A stretch of DNA of 64,000 bases from the NCBI RefSeq assembly GCF_003112555.1, contig NZ_BEWB01000006.1, positions 124,001-188,000 of the forward strand, in the 5' to 3' direction. A program made the position numbers and the translations under genes. Positions 49,085 to 57,603 of this stretch are shown piece by piece (the first letter of the stretch is position 1; every line of letters begins with the position of its first letter). Origin of the DNA: Streptomyces coelicoflavus (lineage in GTDB: Bacteria; Actinomycetota; Actinomycetes; Streptomycetales; Streptomycetaceae). The notes under the pieces are model-generated. The model saw only the letters and a program-made list of their open reading frames with translations, searched no databases and was not told where the DNA came from.

Positions 49085-49483
49085 ATGACCATGACTGATC
49101 CGATCGCAGACATGCTTACGCGTCTGCGGAACGCGAACTCGGCGTACCACGACTCCGTGACGATGCCGGCGTCCAAGATCAAGTCTCACATCGCGGAGAT
49201 CCTCCAGCAGGAGGGCTTCATCACCGGCTGGAAGACCGAGGACGCCGAGGTCGGCAAGAACCTCACCCTCGAGCTGAAGTTCGGTCCGAACCGTGAGCGC
49301 TCCATCGCGGGCATCAAGCGGATCTCCAAGCCCGGTCTCCGGGTGTACGCGAAGTCCACCAACCTGCCCAAGGTGCTGGGTGGCCTCGGCGTGGCGATCA
49401 TCTCCACGTCGCACGGGCTCCTCACCGACAAGCAGGCCGGCAAGAAGGGCGTAGGCGGAGAAGTCCTCGCCTACGTCTGGTAA
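49085..49483 (+). CDS. rpsH: 30S ribosomal protein S8
   Basis: Protein of 132 residues, starting MTMTDPIADMLTRLRNAN and ending GGEVLAYVW, the standard S8. In E. coli it represses the spc operon. ATG 49085 has GAAGG upstream; a longer in-frame start at 49040 adds a non-conserved extension. Confidence 0.97.
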   Translation: MTMTDPIADMLTRLRNANSAYHDSVTMPASKIKSHIAEILQQEGFITGWKTEDAEVGKNLTLELKFGPNRERSIAGIKRISKPGLRVYAKSTNLPKVLGGLGVAIISTSHGLLTDKQAGKKGVGGEVLAYVW

Positions 49484-49507
49484 CGGAAGGGAACGGAGGA
49501 AACAGCT

Positions 49508-50047
49508 ATGTCGCGCATCGGCAAGCTCCCCATCGCGGTTCCCGCCGGCGTGGACGTCACCATCGACGGCCGTACGGTTTCGGTCAAGGGCCCCAAGGGC
49601 TCGCTGACCCACACCGTCGTGGCGCCGATCGACATCGCCAAGGGTGAGGACGGCGTGCTGAACGTCACCCGCCCCAACGACGAGCGTCAGAGCAAGGCCC
49701 TGCACGGCCTGTCCCGCACGCTGGTGGCGAACATGATCACCGGCGTGACCCAGGGTTACGTGAAGAAGCTCGAGATCAGCGGTGTCGGTTACCGCGTGCT
49801 CGCCAAGGGTTCGAACCTGGAGTTCTCCCTCGGCTACAGCCACCCGATCCTGGTCGAGGCCCCCGAGGGCATCACCTTCAAGGTGGAGAACCCGACCCAC
49901 TTCTCGGTCGAGGGCATCGACAAGCAGAAGGTCGGCGAGGTTGCGGCCAACATCCGCAAGCTGCGCAAGCCCGACCCGTACAAGGCCAAGGGCGTCAAGT
50001 ACGAGGGCGAAGTCATCCGCCGCAAGGTCGGAAAGGCGGGTAAGTAA
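49508..50047 (+). CDS. rplF: 50S ribosomal protein L6
   Basis: Protein of 179 residues: [20 protein letters not shown] at the N-terminus and [21 protein letters not shown] at the C-terminus. L6 supports the GTPase-associated region near the sarcin-ricin loop. GGAGGA lies seven bases upstream. Confidence 0.98.
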
Positions 50048-50050
50048 GCC

Positions 50051-50434
50051 ATGGCATACGGACAGAAGATCCTCAAGGGCGACGCCTACAAGCGCGCCGC
50101 GATCAAGCGCCGCCACATCCGGATTCGCAAGAATCTCTCGGGTACGGCGGAGCGTCCCCGTCTGGTCGTTACCCGCTCGAACCGCCACATCGTGGCCCAG
50201 GTGATCGACGACATCAAGGGTCACACCCTGGCGTCGGCGTCCACCCTGGACACCTCGATCCGCGGTGGCGAGGCCGACAAGTCCGCGCAGGCCAAGCAGG
50301 TCGGCGCCCTGGTCGCCGAGCGCGCCAAGGCTGCCGGCGTCGAGGCCGTCGTGTTCGACCGTGGTGGCAACCAGTACGCCGGGCGCATCGCAGCCCTGGC
50401 GGACGCCGCCCGCGAAGCCGGACTGAAGTTCTGA
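50051..50434 (+). CDS. rplR: 50S ribosomal protein L18
   Basis: Protein of 127 residues, starting AYGQKILKGDAYKRAAIKRR and ending AGRIAALADAAREAGLKF. L18 binds 5S rRNA with L5. It begins three bases after rplF. Confidence 0.98.
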   Translation: MAYGQKILKGDAYKRAAIKRRHIRIRKNLSGTAERPRLVVTRSNRHIVAQVIDDIKGHTLASASTLDTSIRGGEADKSAQAKQVGALVAERAKAAGVEAVVFDRGGNQYAGRIAALADAAREAGLKF

Positions 50435-50477
50435 GCCGGTTCCGTAACGCTAGCGGAAACAGAGAGAGGTAATTCCA

Positions 50478-51083
50478 ATGGCTGGACCCCAGCGCCGCGG
50501 CAGCGGTGCCGGTGGCGGCGAGCGGCGGGACCGGAAGGGCCGTGACGGTGGCGCAGGTGCCGCCGAGAAGACCGCTTACGTTGAGCGCGTCGTCGCGATC
50601 AACCGCGTCGCCAAGGTTGTGAAGGGTGGTCGTCGCTTCAGCTTCACCGCGCTGGTCGTGGTGGGCGACGGTGACGGCACCGTGGGTGTCGGATACGGCA
50701 AGGCCAAGGAGGTGCCGGCCGCCATCGCCAAGGGTGTTGAGGAGGCCAAGAAGCACTTCTTCAAGGTCCCCCGCATCCAGGGCACCATCCCGCACCCCAT
50801 CCAGGGTGAGAAGGCTGCCGGCGTCGTGCTGCTCAAGCCCGCGTCCCCCGGTACCGGTGTTATCGCCGGTGGTCCGGTGCGCGCCGTGCTCGAGTGCGCC
50901 GGTATCCACGACGTGCTGTCGAAGTCGCTCGGCTCCGACAACCAGATCAACATCGTGCACGCGACCGTGGAGGCCCTCAAGGGCCTGCAGCGTCCCGAGG
51001 AGATCGCGGCCCGCCGTGGTCTGCCGCTCGAGGACGTCGCCCCCGCGGCCCTTCTCCGTGCGCGTGCCGGGGCGGGTGCGTAA
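50478..51083 (+). CDS. rpsE: 30S ribosomal protein S5
   Basis: Protein of 201 residues. After a Gly/Arg-rich extension of about 35 residues, the double-stranded-RNA-like N domain (VERVVAINRVAKVVKGGRRF) and the C domain follow. S5 lines the mRNA entry pore and affects decoding accuracy. It lies 43 bases after rplR, preceded by GAGAGG. Confidence 0.97.
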   Translation: MAGPQRRGSGAGGGERRDRKGRDGGAGAAEKTAYVERVVAINRVAKVVKGGRRFSFTALVVVGDGDGTVGVGYGKAKEVPAAIAKGVEEAKKHFFKVPRIQGTIPHPIQGEKAAGVVLLKPASPGTGVIAGGPVRAVLECAGIHDVLSKSLGSDNQINIVHATVEALKGLQRPEEIAARRGLPLEDVAPAALLRARAGAGA

Positions 51084-51085
51084 TC

Positions 51086-51268
51086 ATGGCGCAGCTCAAG
51101 ATTACGCAGGTCAAGTCCTACATCGGCAGCAAGCAGAACCACCGTGACACCCTGCGTTCCCTTGGTCTCAAGGGGATCAACACGCAGGTCGTCAAGGAGG
51201 ACCGCCCCGAGTTCCGCGGCATGGTGCACACCGTCCGCCACCTCGTGACGGTCGAGGAGGTCGACTGA
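51086..51268 (+). CDS. rpmD: 50S ribosomal protein L30
   Basis: Protein of 60 residues, MAQLKITQVKSYIGSKQNHR, the usual bacterial short L30. It starts two bases after the rpsE stop and two bases before rplO. Confidence 0.97.
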   Translation: MAQLKITQVKSYIGSKQNHRDTLRSLGLKGINTQVVKEDRPEFRGMVHTVRHLVTVEEVD

Positions 51269-51270
51269 TC

Positions 51271-51726
51271 ATGGCGGAGAACAACCCGCTCAAGATCCAC
51301 AACCTCCGTCCCGCCCCGGGCGCCAAGACCGCCAAGACCCGTGTCGGTCGTGGTGAGGCGTCGAAGGGTAAGACGGCCGGTCGTGGTACCAAGGGCACGA
51401 AGGCCCGTTACCAGGTTCCGGAGCGCTTCGAGGGTGGCCAGATGCCCCTCCACATGCGTCTCCCGAAGCTGAAGGGCTTCAAGAACCCGTTCAAGACCGA
51501 GTTCCAGGTCGTGAACCTCGACAAGCTGGCCGCGCTGTACCCCGAGGGTGGCGAGGTCACCGTCGAGGGCCTCGTGGCCAAGGGTGCCGTTCGCAAGAAC
51601 AGCCTCGTCAAGGTCCTCGGCCAGGGCGAGGTCTCCGTGGCGCTCCAGGTGACGGTCGACGCCGTCTCCGGCTCCGCCAAGGAGAAGATCACCGCCGCCG
51701 GCGGTACCGTCACCGAGCTCGTCTGA
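51271..51726 (+). CDS. rplO: 50S ribosomal protein L15
   Basis: Protein of 151 residues. The N-terminus (NPLKIHNLRPAPGAKTAKTRVGRGEASKGKTAGRGTKG) is the typical glycine/basic extension that penetrates the 50S. GAGGAGG lies nine bases before the start. It is the last ribosomal gene before the terminator and secY. Confidence 0.98.
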   Translation: MAENNPLKIHNLRPAPGAKTAKTRVGRGEASKGKTAGRGTKGTKARYQVPERFEGGQMPLHMRLPKLKGFKNPFKTEFQVVNLDKLAALYPEGGEVTVEGLVAKGAVRKNSLVKVLGQGEVSVALQVTVDAVSGSAKEKITAAGGTVTELV

Positions 51727-51761
51727 ACCCATCAGGCGCCTCGATGACTTGAGCGATCCCG

Positions 51762-51795
51762 ACCGGGGATACCCCACAAAAGGGGTATCCCCGGT
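51762..51795 (+). terminator. Stem-loop between rplO and secY
   Basis: Perfect 14-bp arms (51762-51775 with 51782-51795) around the loop acaaaa. No long T-run follows, but it is the strongest hairpin in the spc cluster. It may terminate or attenuate the r-protein transcript ahead of secY. Confidence 0.7.
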
Positions 51796-51982
51796 TGGTC
51801 GTTCCAAGGGCATAGGTCCCGCCGGTAAGGTGGCCTGCGCTGCCCTCTTTCACGGGTGCCTCACATGGGGCACTCTGGGCGGCGGTTCAGCGTTAGTCAC
51901 TTAGCCGTCCACTTGTCAGCCGTCAGTCGAACCTCAAGACCGTCACCCTTGACGCAGTAGCGCGGGGGTCGCAGGAGGCACC
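51796..51982 (+). promoter_or_regulatory. Probable secY promoter and leader region
   Basis: The 187 bases after the hairpin contain TAGGTC and TAAGGT hexamers (about 51814-51830) that may act as -10 elements, without a clear -35. AGGAGG at 51973-51978 is the secY ribosome binding site. A separate promoter is likely because a strong hairpin precedes it. Confidence 0.35.
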
Positions 51983-53296
51983 GTGCTCACCGCGTTCGCC
52001 CGGGCGTTCAAGACGCCCGACCTGCGCAAGAAGCTGCTCTTCACGCTCGGCATCATCGTGGTGTACCGACTCGGTACCCACATCCCCATTCCAGGCGTCG
52101 ACTACAAGAACGTCCAGGAGTGCGTGAAGCAGGCGTCCGGCAACCAGGGCCCCCTCGGCCTGGTCAACATGTTCAGCGGTGGCGCGCTGCTGCAGATCAC
52201 GGTCTTCGCACTCGGCATCATGCCGTACATCACGGCGAGCATCATTCTGCAGCTGCTCACCGTCGTGATCCCGCGTCTGGAAGCCCTCAAGAAGGAGGGC
52301 CAGGCGGGTACGGCGAAGATCACGCAGTACACCCGTTACCTGACCATCGCCCTGGCCATCCTCCAGGGCACCGGCCTGGTGGCCACCGCCCGCAGCGGCG
52401 CGCTCTTCTCCAACTGCACCGTCGCCGGTCAGATCGTGCCCGACCAGGCGATCTTCACCACCGTCGTCATGGTGGTCACCATGACCGCCGGTACGGCCGT
52501 CGTCATGTGGCTCGGTGAGCTCATCACCGACCGCGGCATCGGCAACGGCATGTCGATCCTGATGTTCATCTCGATCGCCGCGACCTTCCCGTCCGCCCTG
52601 TGGGCCATCAAGCAGGAGGGCACCCTGGCGGGCGGCTGGATCGAGTTCGGCACCGTCATGCTGGTCGGCTTCGTCATGGTCGGCCTGGTGGTCTTCGTCG
52701 AGCAGGCCCAGCGCCGCATCCCGGTGCAGTACGCCAAGCGCATGATCGGCCGTCGTTCCTACGGGGGTACGTCGACGTACATCCCGCTGAAGGTGAACCA
52801 GGCGGGCGTCATCCCCGTCATCTTCGCCTCGTCGCTGCTCTACATCCCGGCGCTGGTCGTCCAGTTCTCGAACTCGACGTCGGGCTGGGCCACCTGGATC
52901 ACGAAGAACCTCGCGGACACCGGGGCGACGCCGCACATCATTCTGTACTTCTTCCTGATCGTCTTCTTCGCCTTCTTCTACGTGGCCATCTCGTTCAACC
53001 CCGAGGAAGTCGCGGACAACATGAAGAAGTATGGTGGGTTCATCCCGGGCATCCGGGCTGGCCGACCGACCGCTGAGTATCTGAGCTACGTACTCAACCG
53101 GATCACCTGGCCGGGTTCGCTGTATCTGGGCCTGATCTCTCTCGTACCGACAATGGCGTTGGCCGGTTTCGGGGCAAACCAGAACTTCCCGTTCGGCGGG
53201 ACCAGCATCCTGATCATCGTGGGTGTCGGTCTCGAGACGGTGAAGCAGATCGAGAGCCAGCTCCAGCAGCGCAATTACGAAGGGTTCCTCCGCTGA
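51983..53296 (+). CDS. secY: Sec translocase channel subunit SecY
   Basis: Protein of 437 residues with ten membrane helices. The plug and first helix pair (IGSxIPIPG-type THIPIPGVDYK), the GxGxGGALLQI region and the C-terminal cytosolic loop with RTAEYLSYVLNRITWPGS are recognisable. It forms the membrane channel with SecE and SecG. GTG at 51983 has AGGAGG five bases upstream. adk overlaps its stop by one base, so the two are coupled. Confidence 0.97.
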   Translation: MLTAFARAFKTPDLRKKLLFTLGIIVVYRLGTHIPIPGVDYKNVQECVKQASGNQGPLGLVNMFSGGALLQITVFALGIMPYITASIILQLLTVVIPRLEALKKEGQAGTAKITQYTRYLTIALAILQGTGLVATARSGALFSNCTVAGQIVPDQAIFTTVVMVVTMTAGTAVVMWLGELITDRGIGNGMSILMFISIAATFPSALWAIKQEGTLAGGWIEFGTVMLVGFVMVGLVVFVEQAQRRIPVQYAKRMIGRRSYGGTSTYIPLKVNQAGVIPVIFASSLLYIPALVVQFSNSTSGWATWITKNLADTGATPHIILYFFLIVFFAFFYVAISFNPEEVADNMKKYGGFIPGIRAGRPTAEYLSYVLNRITWPGSLYLGLISLVPTMALAGFGANQNFPFGGTSILIIVGVGLETVKQIESQLQQRNYEGFLR

Positions 53297-53946
53297 TGCG
53301 AATCGTCCTCGTCGGGCCGCCGGGCGCCGGAAAGGGAACGCAGGCCACCCGCCTTGCCGAGACGCTGCACATTCCGCACATCTCCACGGGTGATCTGTTC
53401 CGCGCGAACATCAGCCAGCAGACCGAACTGGGCAAGCTCGCGAAGTCCTACATGGACGCCGGCAATCTCGTGCCGGACGAGGTCACCATCGCCATGGCGA
53501 AGGACCGCATGGAGCAGCCCGACGCCGAGGGCGGCTTCCTGCTGGACGGCTTCCCGCGCAACGTCTCCCAGGCCGAGGCGCTCGACGAGCTGCTCGAGAC
53601 CGAGGGCATGAAGCTCGACGCGGTGCTCGACCTGGAGGCCCCGGAGGACGAGGTCGTCAAGCGGATCGCCGGCCGGCGGGTCTGCCGCAACGACTCGGCC
53701 CACGTCTTCCACGTGACGTACACCCCGCCGAAGAAGGAAGGCGTCTGCGACGTCTGCGGCGGCGAGCTGTACCAGCGGGACGACGACTCCGAGGAGACGG
53801 TCCGCAAGCGGCTCGAGGTCTACCACACGCAGACCGAGCCGATCATCGACTACTACAAGGCCCAGGGCCTTGTGACCACGGTCTCCGCGATGGGGAAGGT
53901 GGCGGACGTCACGAAGCGGGCCATGTCGGCGCTGACCGGCTCGTAA
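53296..53946 (+). CDS. adk: Adenylate kinase
   Basis: Protein of 216 residues. P-loop GPPGAGKGTQ (7-16), the AMP-binding region, ISTGDLFRANI, GFPRNVSQAEAL, and a LID segment (about 125-165) are present. It interconverts AMP, ATP and ADP. The start overlaps the secY stop. A strong terminator follows, separating it from the next gene. Confidence 0.98.
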   Translation: MRIVLVGPPGAGKGTQATRLAETLHIPHISTGDLFRANISQQTELGKLAKSYMDAGNLVPDEVTIAMAKDRMEQPDAEGGFLLDGFPRNVSQAEALDELLETEGMKLDAVLDLEAPEDEVVKRIAGRRVCRNDSAHVFHVTYTPPKKEGVCDVCGGELYQRDDDSEETVRKRLEVYHTQTEPIIDYYKAQGLVTTVSAMGKVADVTKRAMSALTGS

Positions 53947-53955
53947 CAGCTTGAA

Positions 53956-53996
53956 AAGGAAGGCAGCGGTCCCCGGTGGGGGCCGCTGCCTTCCTT
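53956..53996 (+). terminator. Intrinsic terminator after adk
   Basis: Perfect 14-bp arms (53956-53969 with 53983-53996), with an inner CCCC/GGGG pairing. It lies ten bases after the adk stop, and a CTTG follows. Confidence 0.85.
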
Positions 53997-54037
53997 CTTG
54001 TGGACCCCCGGAAGTGCTCAGCTGAGGAGGTACGGCC

Positions 54038-55240
54038 ATCAAGCTCGAACAGTTGCCACGGTCCGACGATTCCGCCGAGGGGGAGCGTCCGTCGCTGTTC
54101 CGCCGCAGGAGTCGCAGCCTCGCTCTCGCCGCGGTCGTCGTGGTCGCCGCGGTCGTCGGGGTGTCGTTGGCCCTGACGGGGGGCGACTCGGAAGGCGGGT
54201 CCGAGTCCGAGTCCGAGGTCGCGGACGTGGTGGCGCATCCGGACCAGTCCCCGCCGCGCGAGCTGATAGCCGCCGGGCAGGTCGCCCTCTCGGCGTACTA
54301 CACGACGAAGCTCGTGCAGCAGCCGGGCGGGGACGCGGTGAACGGGCGCGAGTGGAGTCTGTACGACGCCGCGGCCAAGCGGTACGAGAAGACCGACTGG
54401 GCCTGGCTCGACGTCGCCCCCGGGATGAAGACGGCCGCGGTGCTGGAGGGCGATCTGCCCGCCGGCCGGATCGGGCTGCTGAATCTGTCGACGGGCAAGG
54501 TCGAGCGCTGGATCAAGGTCGACAAGGGCGTGGGCGGGGTGCAGTTCTCGCCGGACGGCGAGCGCCTGGTGGCGACGGCGTACGACGACAACCCGGACGG
54601 ACTCTTCCGGGACGCGCCGGTGCGCATGGACGGCGCGGACGGCGGCGAAGGCAAGGAGATGCCGGGGCCGAAGCAGAGCCGTACCGGCTTCTACGTCATC
54701 GACGTCGACTCCGGCCGGGCGCGGTTCAGTGAGCGGCCGGCCAAGAAGGACAGTCTCGCGGCCATGGTCGGCACCGGACGTCAGGACTTCAGCTGGAGCC
54801 TCGACGGCAAGCTGCTGTGGGAGCAGCGGCTCGACCAGCCGGGCAGGAACTACTACGACGTGAACGGCGGGCTGAAGCCGCTTCCGCAGCAGAAGACCGA
54901 TCAGATCTTCCCGCCGGTGGTCGCGTCCCCGGACGGCGAACTCGTGACCGGCGGCTTCGCGGGAGGTGAGGACGGCGAGATCGTCTCCGCGGTGCTGGAC
55001 GCGAAGACCGGCAAGCGGAGCGGCGTCGTCCCCGGACAGCAGCTTCTCGCGTGGGCGGACGACACCCACCTCATCGCCTGGCGGTGCGACCCCGGCCAGT
55101 GCCGGCCCGGAAAGGGAGAGTTCCGCAACCAGCTGATCCTGGTCGGCCTCGACAGCGACGAGGTGACACCGCTCTCGGGCTTCCGCAAGGCCGAGATGGA
55201 CTACGCCGGCCGCTGGACACCGGTCTTCACCCGGCGCTGA
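54038..55240 (+). CDS. Membrane-anchored beta-propeller-like protein
   Basis: Protein of about 400 residues. A cytoplasmic N-terminus, basic RRRSRS and one membrane helix (about 25-46) are followed by a large extracytoplasmic domain. That domain has repeated short strands (VQFSPDGERLVATAYDD, FSWSLDGKLLWEQ, PVVASPDGELVTGG) as in WD40/TolB-like propellers. GAGGAGG lies seven bases before an ATC at 54038 (reading IKLEQLPRSDD), while the first standard start is TTG at 54053, which has no site. An in-frame stop lies just upstream (54023-54025). The start may thus be ATC. It sits between adk and map, unlike E. coli. Confidence 0.7.
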   Translation: MKLEQLPRSDDSAEGERPSLFRRRSRSLALAAVVVVAAVVGVSLALTGGDSEGGSESESEVADVVAHPDQSPPRELIAAGQVALSAYYTTKLVQQPGGDAVNGREWSLYDAAAKRYEKTDWAWLDVAPGMKTAAVLEGDLPAGRIGLLNLSTGKVERWIKVDKGVGGVQFSPDGERLVATAYDDNPDGLFRDAPVRMDGADGGEGKEMPGPKQSRTGFYVIDVDSGRARFSERPAKKDSLAAMVGTGRQDFSWSLDGKLLWEQRLDQPGRNYYDVNGGLKPLPQQKTDQIFPPVVASPDGELVTGGFAGGEDGEIVSAVLDAKTGKRSGVVPGQQLLAWADDTHLIAWRCDPGQCRPGKGEFRNQLILVGLDSDEVTPLSGFRKAEMDYAGRWTPVFTRR

Positions 55241-55353
55241 CCGTCGTCACGGTCCCGCGCGGAGGTGCGCCCGGGACCGGCCGTACCAAGAGATCCGGCC
55301 GGTGCGGACGAATCGATTCGTCCGCACCGGCCGGAGCGTCTGAGCGGGTCTGT

Positions 55354-55740
55354 CTACTCGTCGAAGTACCAGTTCGAGCGGACGCAGGAGCCGGTGCCGT
55401 GCCAGCAGACGGCCAGACCGTGCGAGATGTTGCCGATCATGTCGTAGCCGTTGTTGGACCGGTCGCAGCCGGCGTCTCCGCCGTCGTCCTCCTTGATGAC
55501 CCAGACCAGGCCGGTGCCCGTGCTGTTGAGTCGCTCCAGGTACCCCGTGACGCCGTAGCCGTCGGCCCGCTTGTCGCAGACCGTGATGTCGTCACCGTCG
55601 TCGTTGAACGTCACCGTGCCCCGGTCGCCGTACCAGAGGGGCCCCTCGTTGCCGGCCAGCGCGGGCGAGGCCGCGGTGATGCCGAGCAGGGTGACGGCGG
55701 CACCGGTCAGGGCCAGGCGAGACAGCGTTCTCTTGATCAC
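55354..55740 (-). CDS. Small secreted cysteine-containing protein
   Basis: Protein of 128 residues. A signal peptide (RLALTGAAVTLLGITAASPALA) ends at about residue 30, and the mature part has four cysteines (TVCDKR, DAGCDRS, AVCWH, GSCVRS), probably two disulfides. GTG at 55740 has GAGG six bases upstream. It has its own promoter (55829-55857) and is on the strand opposite to map. No family recognised; it may be an extracellular inhibitor or binding protein. Confidence 0.75.
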   Translation of the reverse strand: MIKRTLSRLALTGAAVTLLGITAASPALAGNEGPLWYGDRGTVTFNDDGDDITVCDKRADGYGVTGYLERLNSTGTGLVWVIKEDDGGDAGCDRSNNGYDMIGNISHGLAVCWHGTGSCVRSNWYFDE

Positions 55741-55828
55741 TTGTACCTCTGTTTCTGGAGGACCGTGAAACTGGTCCGGAGCGGATGAGCTGCGGTCTGG
55801 CACCCAAGATCGCTAGGTGGCAACTGTG

Positions 55829-55857
55829 AGGCTATGGTGAACAGTTGGGTTCGTCAA
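55829..55857 (-). promoter_or_regulatory. Promoter of the secreted-protein gene
   Basis: On the minus strand TTGACG (55857-55852), a 17-base spacer and TAGCCT (55834-55829) match the Streptomyces consensus closely. The leader to GTG 55740 would be about 80 bases. Confidence 0.65.
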
Positions 55858-55897
55858 CGGATTTTGTTGCTGAGGGTGCAGCTCTGACTACAGCCGT

Positions 55898-55943
55898 GAC
55901 GGGCCTCGCGTACCGATCGCCGGCGGGCCGCGCGAGGCCCGTC
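55898..55943. other. 13-bp inverted repeat between secreted-protein gene and map
   Basis: Perfect arms (55898-55910 with 55931-55943) surround a 20-base loop. It lies upstream of both flanking genes, so it is not a terminator for either; it could be a regulatory site or an insulator. Confidence 0.5.
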
Positions 55944-56032
55944 CGGGCGGCCGTCACCCCCGGCTCCGGCTCGCGCGGACGCGTATCGTGGTGGCGTCAG
56001 ACGTAAACCCGCGGCAGGAGGCGGCAGCCCAG

Positions 56033-56869
56033 ATGGTGCAGATCAAGAACCCCGAGCAGATCGCCAAAATGCGCGAAGCGGGGCTGGTCGTCGCCGCCAT
56101 CCACGCGGCCACCCGGGAGGCCGCCGTGCCCGGTGCGACGACCAAGGACCTGGACCAGGTCGCCCGCAAGGTCCTCGCGGAGCACGACGCCAAGCCGAAC
56201 TTCCTCGGGTACGGCGGTTTCCCCGCCACCATCTGCACCTCGGTGAACGAGGTCGTCGTCCACGGCATCCCGTCCGACGACGTGGTCCTCAAGGACGGCG
56301 ACGTCATCTCCATCGACTGCGGCGCGATCATCGACGGCTGGCACGGCGACGCCGCCTACACGGCCTTCGTCGGCTCCGGTCACTCCCCGGAGCTGGTCGA
56401 GCTGTCCCGGGTGACCGAGGAGTCGATGTGGGCGGGCATCGCGGCCATGAAGCAGGGCAACCGCCTGGTCGACGTCTCCCGCGCCATCGAGACCTACATC
56501 CGCCGCCAGCCCAAGCCCGGCGGCGGCAAGTACGGGATCATCGAGGACTACGGCGGCCACGGCATCGGCACCGAGATGCACATGGACCCGCACCTGCTGA
56601 ACTACGTCGAGCGCAAGCGCGGCAAGGGCCCGAAGCTCGTCCCCGGCTTCTGCCTCGCGATCGAGCCGATGGTCTCCCTCGGCACCCCGCGCACCGAGGT
56701 CCTGTCCGACGACTGGACGGTCATCACGACCGACGGCACCTGGTCCTCCCACTGGGAGCACTCGGTGGCCCTGACGGAACAGGGCCCGCTGGTCCTGACC
56801 TCCCCCGACGGCGGCAGGGCCAAGCTGGCGGAGCTGGGGATCACGGCTGCCCCCGATCCCCTCGCATAA
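56033..56869 (+). CDS. map: Methionine aminopeptidase, type I
   Basis: Protein of 278 residues. Metal ligands: Asp in SIDCGAIIDGWHGDAAY, His in GGHGIGTEMHMDP, Glu in CLAIEPMVSLG. It removes the initiator Met from nascent proteins. No N-terminal zinc-finger extension is present. ATG at 56033 is preceded by AGGAGG at 56016-56021, a rather long 11-base spacing. It precedes infA by about 140 bases. Confidence 0.96.
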   Translation: MVQIKNPEQIAKMREAGLVVAAIHAATREAAVPGATTKDLDQVARKVLAEHDAKPNFLGYGGFPATICTSVNEVVVHGIPSDDVVLKDGDVISIDCGAIIDGWHGDAAYTAFVGSGHSPELVELSRVTEESMWAGIAAMKQGNRLVDVSRAIETYIRRQPKPGGGKYGIIEDYGGHGIGTEMHMDPHLLNYVERKRGKGPKLVPGFCLAIEPMVSLGTPRTEVLSDDWTVITTDGTWSSHWEHSVALTEQGPLVLTSPDGGRAKLAELGITAAPDPLA

Positions 56870-56899
56870 CGATCTCGCATCCGGGGCAGACTTCCTCGT

Positions 56900-56929
56900 T
56901 TCGCCTTTCCGGGTGTGCTGACGTAGACT
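56900..56929 (+). promoter_or_regulatory. Candidate infA promoter
   Basis: TAGACT (56924-56929) is a good -10. TTCGCC (56900-56905), 18 bases upstream, is a weak -35. It would give a leader of about 75 bases before the infA start at 57011. Confidence 0.45.
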
Positions 56930-57010
56930 GACGCGTCGGCTCCCGTGCACCCCCATGTCTTGTGGGTTGTGCGACGAGTCGATCAAGGTAGTCGATTCGA
57001 AGGGCGAAGC

Positions 57011-57232
57011 GTGGCCAAGAAGCAAGGTGCCATCGAGATCGAGGGCACTGTCGTCGAGTCTCTTCCGAACGCCATGTTCAGGGTCGAGCTCCAGAACGGC
57101 CACCAGGTCCTGGCACACATCAGCGGCAAGATGCGTATGCACTACATCCGCATCCTCCCTGACGACCGGGTCGTGGTGGAGCTGTCTCCGTACGACCTGA
57201 CGCGTGGCCGGATCGTCTACCGGTACAAGTAG
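57011..57232 (+). CDS. infA: Translation initiation factor IF-1
   Basis: Protein of 73 residues starting (GTG) AKKQGAIEIEGTVVESLPN, the standard IF-1 OB fold, ending RGRIVYRYK. It occupies the A-site of the 30S during initiation. GAAGGG lies just upstream. rpmJ follows after 68 bases. Confidence 0.97.
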   Translation: MAKKQGAIEIEGTVVESLPNAMFRVELQNGHQVLAHISGKMRMHYIRILPDDRVVVELSPYDLTRGRIVYRYK

Positions 57233-57300
57233 ATCTTGCCCACGTCCCGCGTGCCCCGCGCGCGGGTCCGTCGGCAACTGACCCGGAGAACCTCACACCC

Positions 57301-57414
57301 ATGAAGGTCAAGCCGAGCGTCAAGAAGATCTGCGACAAGTGCAGGGTGATCCGCCGTCACGGTCGGGTCATGGTCATCTGCGACAACCCGCGCCACAAGC
57401 AGCGCCAGGGCTGA
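57301..57414 (+). CDS. rpmJ: 50S ribosomal protein L36
   Basis: Protein of 37 residues, MKVKPSVKKICDKCRVIRRH, followed by VICDNPRHKQRQG. The C-x2-C ... C-x4-H zinc motif (Cys11, Cys14, Cys27, His32) is intact, so it is the zinc-dependent form. It is the smallest gene in the cluster. Confidence 0.96.
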   Translation: MKVKPSVKKICDKCRVIRRHGRVMVICDNPRHKQRQG

Positions 57415-57603
57415 CGCCTGACCGTTCCCTCCGCGATTCGCATGACTTCGCGCGACGCGAGCTGAAACATGTTCATACGCAGGACCCGGGCGAGCGATCG
57501 TCCGACACCCCCGGCTCGGAGGCCGGGGACCCGATCCGTACCTCATACGGCGGCCGGGGACCGGTCCTGTGGAAGACCTCCGACAATCAACTGGAGCCAT
57601 TGA

